Assembly: GCA_028865585.1 (NCBI GenBank)
Contig: JAGWJU010000009.1
Location: 1 to 16,060, forward strand
Direction of reading: 5' to 3'
Length of the DNA: 16,060 nucleotides
Origin: Elusimicrobiota bacterium
Lineage (GTDB): Bacteria > Elusimicrobiota > Elusimicrobia > UBA1565 > UBA9628
Part shown: positions 13,823 to 16,060 of the stretch, one piece after another
Position numbering within the stretch: the first letter of the stretch is position 1
How the letters are laid out: the number at the start of each line of letters is the position of its first letter
Position numbers and translations under genes: made by a program
The notes under the pieces: generated by a model
Told to the model about the DNA's origin: nothing
Database searches by the model: none
The model's input: only the letters and a program-made list of their open reading frames with translations

Positions 13823-13862
13823 GCTGCAGGCGGTTGAAGTATGGCTCGCGCGTGTATCGTTT

Positions 13863-14384
13863 TCATGTCTTCTTGCCTGATGCCTTCGACATGAGCTTGA
13901 GAATATCATTTTCCAGGTCCGTCGGATCGATTGGGCCGACGTAGTGCCGGGCGATTTTCCCATCGGGCCCGATGAGGAAGCTGTCCGGCAGCTCGTAGAC
14001 ATGGTAGGCGTCGGCCGTCTCCGGATCGCAGAGGAGCACGGGATAAGTGATGGGGGAACCGGCCAGAAAGGGCAGCACCGCGGTCTTGCCGCCTTCGTCG
14101 ACCGAGACGCCGAGGATGGTGAATCCCGCGCCGCGGTAGCGCTGGTAGACCGACTCGAGCGCCGGGATTTCCTCCCGGCAGGCGGGGCACCACGTGGCCC
14201 AGAAATTCACGAGGACGGGGCGGCCCTTGAATTGAGAGAGGGAGACCGTCTGACCGGCCGTGTCGGCGAGTTCAAAGGCCGGAGCCGCGGCCGACAGCGG
14301 CCCGCGCGCGCGCAGACGAATCCAGAAAAAACCGGCCGCGAGCGCGGCGGCGCAAAGGGCGATGAATATTTTTTTCTGGCTCAT
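13863..14384 (-). CDS. TlpA/ResA-like thioredoxin-fold protein
   Basis: Membrane-tethered thiol-disulfide protein of the TlpA/ResA/CcmG group, usually a periplasmic reductant. One N-terminal hydrophobic segment (about 5-23, following QKK) acts as uncleaved anchor or signal. The fold starts with APAFELADTAGQTVSL (34-49), then VLVNFWATWCPACREE (57-72) holds the active site Cys66-Cys69, and the cis-proline is Pro132 in ELPDSFLI. Length 173 aa is normal. Relatives assist cytochrome c maturation or keep partner thiols reduced, but no cytochrome gene is in the window, so the role is open. The ATG at 14384 abuts a 10-base palindrome and lacks a clear ribosome binding site. It is the first gene after the tetR terminator, and a dsbA-like gene follows after 71 bases. 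Confidence 0.9.
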   Translation of the reverse strand: MSQKKIFIALCAAALAAGFFWIRLRARGPLSAAAPAFELADTAGQTVSLSQFKGRPVLVNFWATWCPACREEIPALESVYQRYRGAGFTILGVSVDEGGKTAVLPFLAGSPITYPVLLCDPETADAYHVYELPDSFLIGPDGKIARHYVGPIDPTDLENDILKLMSKASGKKT

Positions 14385-14394
14385 CGGTCGACCG
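14385..14394. repeat. 10-base perfect palindrome abutting the tlpA-like start codon
   Basis: CGGTCGACCG lies immediately upstream of the tlpA-like ATG, where a ribosome binding site would be expected. It contains TCGGTC (with the preceding T/C of the start region), which also occurs in the candidate operator before tetR. It may be a regulator site, but a chance palindrome is possible. Confidence 0.3.
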
Positions 14395-14399
14395 GCTTA

Positions 14400-14461
14400 G
14401 AGGGAAACGAAACCCCCGCCCCGTCCTCCCATTATATATTAAGGGAGGAACGGAGCGGGGG
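14400..14461 (-). terminator. GC-rich hairpin terminator downstream of tetR
   Basis: Arms at 14413-14430 (CCCCCGCCCCGTCCTCCC) and 14443-14461 (GGGAGGAACGGAGCGGGGG) pair almost fully with small bulges around a 12-base AT-only loop (14431-14442). Read on the - strand the hairpin follows the tetR stop by about 12 bases and is followed by GTTTCGTTT, a broken T-tract. On the + strand it is followed by CGTTTT, so it could work in both directions. It separates tetR from the tlpA-dsbA run. The loop on the - strand contains TATAAT, the perfect -10 hexamer. Confidence 0.72.
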
Positions 14462-14468
14462 CGTTTTG

Positions 14469-14482
14469 GGGTGCTAGCACCC
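14469..14482. repeat. 14-base perfect palindrome over the tetR stop codon
   Basis: GGGTGCTAGCACCC is its own reverse complement and contains the tetR stop codon TAG (14474-14476). It lies a few bases upstream (on the - strand) of the terminator stem. It may contribute to termination or bind a dimeric protein. Confidence 0.4.
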
Positions 14483-15118
14483 GCAGGGGGTCTTGGGTCC
14501 CATGGTCTTATGCCTCCTTGTTACGAGCTTGTGCTGCTCTAAAAGCGACGCCGCGGCGCGTCCGACTCGCGCGAAAATAGAGGGGTCTCTCTGCGTGCGG
14601 GCGAGCATGACCGCGCCCTCGTAAAGCGAAACGACGGATTCGGCCGCGGACCGGGGATCGAGCGAGCGCCCGAAAAAACCTTCCTTTTGGGCCTCGGCGA
14701 GGCGTTCGGCCACGCGTCTGGACCACTCCTTGAAGAAAAGCCCCGCTTTTTGCCGGAAGGCGTCGTTGACGTCGGACATCTCCAGCGCGATGTTGGCTAC
14801 GAAGCAGCCGGCCTTGCAGCCGTTGGAGCGGAAGAGCTTGGCGGCGTTCTCGAACATCTTTTCGACCGCGGAAACGGGGTCCAGGCAGTCGCACAAAGGG
14901 GAAACGCGCCGCTTCTGGTAGTCGGAAATCTTGGCGTCCAGGACGGCCAGCCCCAAGTCTTCCTTGGACTTGTAGTAGTGGAATAAATTGGCCTTGGACA
15001 TGCCGCAGGACTCCGCGATCTCGTCCATCGAGGTGCGGTGGTAGCCGCGCAGGTGGATGATGTGCTCCGCCTCGGCCAAAAGGCGCTCGCGCGCCGCGGG
15101 ATCCGCTTTTCTGCCCAT
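14474..15118 (-). CDS. TetR/AcrR-family transcriptional regulator with two CxC pairs
   Basis: Dimeric repressor with an N-terminal helix-turn-helix (residues about 10-56: TSMDEIAESCGMSKANLFHYYKSKEDL, cited as 29-55) and a C-terminal ligand domain whose GCKAGCFVANIALEMSD (100-116) recalls the LmrA/YxaF-type TetR subgroup. I start at the ATG at 15118 (MGRKADPAARERLL, 214 aa). The frame continues to a TTG at 15142, but that lies upstream of the predicted transcription start, so it is unlikely. Seven cysteines are present, including Cys76-x-Cys78 and a terminal Cys212-x-Cys214 (PCGC), which are unusual for the family and could bind metal or sense redox state. It has its own promoter and a terminator. 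The next genes downstream are two thiol-disulfide proteins. Confidence 0.9.
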   Translation of the reverse strand: MGRKADPAARERLLAEAEHIIHLRGYHRTSMDEIAESCGMSKANLFHYYKSKEDLGLAVLDAKISDYQKRRVSPLCDCLDPVSAVEKMFENAAKLFRSNGCKAGCFVANIALEMSDVNDAFRQKAGLFFKEWSRRVAERLAEAQKEGFFGRSLDPRSAAESVVSLYEGAVMLARTQRDPSIFARVGRAAASLLEQHKLVTRRHKTMGPKTPCGC

Positions 15119-15130
15119 TTGATTTATCAA
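15119..15130. repeat. Inverted repeat just upstream of the tetR start
   Basis: TTGAT and ATCAA arms around TT lie directly before the tetR ATG, partly overlapping the candidate operator. It falls in the predicted 5' leader where a ribosome binding site would be expected, and none is recognisable. It may be part of an operator. Confidence 0.3.
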
Positions 15131-15140
15131 CCAGTCGGTC
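15128..15140. promoter_or_regulatory. Candidate TetR operator
   Basis: On the - strand GACCGACTGGTTG has ACC and GGT half-sites around a 4-base centre, the form often seen in TetR-family operators. It spans the predicted tetR transcription start, 6 bases after the -10 box, as expected for autorepression. The assignment is by pattern and position only. Confidence 0.5.
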
Positions 15141-15145
15141 AATTA

Positions 15146-15174
15146 ATTTTACACCAAAGCCGGGCCCCTGTCAA
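15146..15174 (-). promoter_or_regulatory. Sigma70-type promoter of tetR
   Basis: The - strand carries TTGACA (15169-15174), a 17-base spacer, and TAAAAT (15146-15151). The -35 is perfect, and the -10 matches five of six. Transcription would start near 15139, about 20 bases before the tetR ATG at 15118. This is the best promoter I see in the window. Confidence 0.8.
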
Positions 15175-15193
15175 GGGTCGTTCGAGGCGGAGG

Positions 15194-16060
15194 CTAAAAG
15201 TAGCGAACGAGGTCCAGTGACGTCTCGCGCGACAGGCCGTAGCGTTGGGCGCGCAGTTGAAGGGACCAGCGCTCGGAGAGATCGAGCGCCGCGCCCGCGC
15301 GCAGGCGCACCTCTCCGCCCAAGTTTCCCAGGACGTAGCGCCAATAGGAGGCATCGGCCCAAAGCCGCCAACGGCTTTGGGGTTCGATGAGGAGTCCGCC
15401 CGAGACGCCGGGCCCCAGGCGGCTGTCGTCCTTGAATGCGGCGCCCGCGCCGCCGTCTAGTTCGCCTAGGGCGTAGAGCACGGCGGGGAGGCGGAAAATT
15501 CGAAGCGCGGCGCCGCTGCCCACGGTCGCCCCGAAATATTGGGAGGCCCAGGGCGCTTTGCCCAGCTCCTCGGCTTGGCGCAGTCCGGCCGAGACTTCCC
15601 AGGAGGGCTTGCGGATCCACGCATCGAGCGGCGACAGGGACAGGATGTGGATGAGTTCCAGAGAGTTGATATAGGTTCGGTTCGACTTATCCTCATGACG
15701 GACGTCCAAGCCGAACATCTCCAAGGCGCTCCACGAGGCGTAGCCCCGCGGCGGATCGAGCGGGTCGTGCAGCGCGGGCCGTACCGAAAAATCCTCGAAG
15801 CCGCGGCCGTTTAAAAAGCCGTAGCCGAGGTTCAAGCGTCCGCTCAAGTGCCCGCTCTCCGGAGGGGCGGGCGGCGGCACGGGGTTTTGGGGCGCGACCA
15901 CGCCGGTCTTCGCCAGGGCGACGTAAATCCGGTGCTGGCGATCTAAAAGCGCCGGCGCGGCGTCTTTTTGGTAGTCGATGAGGTATTCCAGGTATTCGCT
16001 GGCGGAGCTCAGCGTCCGAGCCTGGTCCTTTTCGGAAAGCGTGGCCAAGGCGCTCCAGCC
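15194..16060 (-). CDS. C-terminal part of a DUF4105 (Lnb N-terminal periplasmic domain) protein, cut by the window edge
   Basis: The frame is open through base 16060, so the N-terminal part lies outside. The TTG at 16048 is an internal Leu, not a start. What is visible first is a helical SASEYLEYLIDYQKD segment and a proline-rich linker (PVPPPAPPES). Then follow SGRLNLGYGF, GFEDFSVRPALHDPLDPPRGY, YINSLELIHILSLSPLDAWIRKPSW and a run of alternating strands. This order recalls the region after the papain-like DUF4105 domain in large Gram-negative exported proteins, whose members include homologues of the lipoprotein acyltransferase Lnb. The catalytic part is not in the window, so activity cannot be judged. 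The end ...LDLVRYF has the terminal Phe and alternating pattern of an outer-membrane beta-barrel. It is followed by tetR after 75 bases, and no clear terminator is seen between them. Confidence 0.72.
   Translation of the reverse strand, partial: GWSALATLSEKDQARTLSSASEYLEYLIDYQKDAAPALLDRQHRIYVALAKTGVVAPQNPVPPPAPPESGHLSGRLNLGYGFLNGRGFEDFSVRPALHDPLDPPRGYASWSALEMFGLDVRHEDKSNRTYINSLELIHILSLSPLDAWIRKPSWEVSAGLRQAEELGKAPWASQYFGATVGSGAALRIFRLPAVLYALGELDGGAGAAFKDDSRLGPGVSGGLLIEPQSRWRLWADASYWRYVLGNLGGEVRLRAGAALDLSERWSLQLRAQRYGLSRETSLDLVRYF

Noticed and set aside
12415..13944. 509-codon open frame on the + strand opposite nagZ, dsbA and tlpA genes
   Set aside because: It crosses three well-supported - strand genes and two gene junctions; its sequence has antisense-like composition and no recognisable domain.
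15119..15142. TTG start giving TetR eight more residues
   Set aside because: The TTG lies upstream of the predicted transcription start and within the operator-like sequence; the ATG at 15118 gives a usual TetR N-terminus.
1..16060. Mobile element, phage, toxin-antitoxin, defence system or CRISPR array
   Set aside because: No transposase, integrase, terminal repeats, direct-repeat array or defence gene motif was seen; the genes are housekeeping families in one continuous run.

Overview
The window comes from a high-GC Gram-negative bacterium (GC judged by eye). The evidence is ADP-heptose/LPS precursor genes (gmhA, rfaE2), periplasmic DsbA- and TlpA-like thioredoxin-fold proteins, and the end of a large exported protein that finishes like an outer-membrane beta-barrel. 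Gene content is chromosomal housekeeping. I see no insertion sequence, phage gene, CRISPR array, tRNA or rRNA. The species cannot be named from this; an Elusimicrobiota-like lineage is only a guess.

Layout. One secreted orphan lies on the + strand at the left edge (1-516). Everything else is on the - strand, so transcription runs right to left. At the right edge is the C-terminal part of a DUF4105 (Lnb-type) protein (15194-16060, incomplete). Then comes a TetR-family regulator (14474-15118) with a clear sigma70-type promoter (TTGACA, 17 bp, TAAAAT), a candidate operator over its transcription start, and a GC-rich hairpin terminator behind it. After the terminator is an almost unbroken run of 17 genes: tlpA-like, dsbA-like, nagZ-like GH3, a secreted HEAT-like protein, yciH (SUI1/eIF1-like), a GAF/HD-GYP protein, rsmI, a tsaC/sua5-like gene, glyA, a receiver-only response regulator, mtnP, add, cdd, accB-like, accC, gmhA and rfaE2. 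From the HD-GYP gene to gmhA the genes overlap by 1 to 44 bases or lie 2 bases apart, which suggests translational coupling and one long transcript. rfaE2 ends tail to tail inside the end of the + strand gene.

Functions fall into blocks: envelope thiol chemistry (tlpA, dsbA); peptidoglycan recycling (nagZ); translation accuracy (yciH, rsmI, tsaC); one-carbon metabolism (glyA); nucleoside and methylthioadenosine salvage (mtnP, add, cdd); the first half-reaction of fatty-acid synthesis (accB, accC); and LPS heptose supply (gmhA, rfaE2). Signalling genes (HD-GYP, receiver) are embedded among them. The mix looks like a growth and envelope housekeeping superoperon.

Most notable points: the AccB-like protein has the biotin-carrier fold but no AMKM biotinylation motif or its lysine, although it sits directly before an intact accC; the GmhA-like protein has Asn and Gln where two zinc-ligand histidines stand in E. 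coli GmhA; the TetR regulator carries two CxC pairs and is followed by two thiol-redox genes, with a shared TCGGTC element at both promoters or starts. I found no wholly new multi-gene system; the oddities are altered members of known families.
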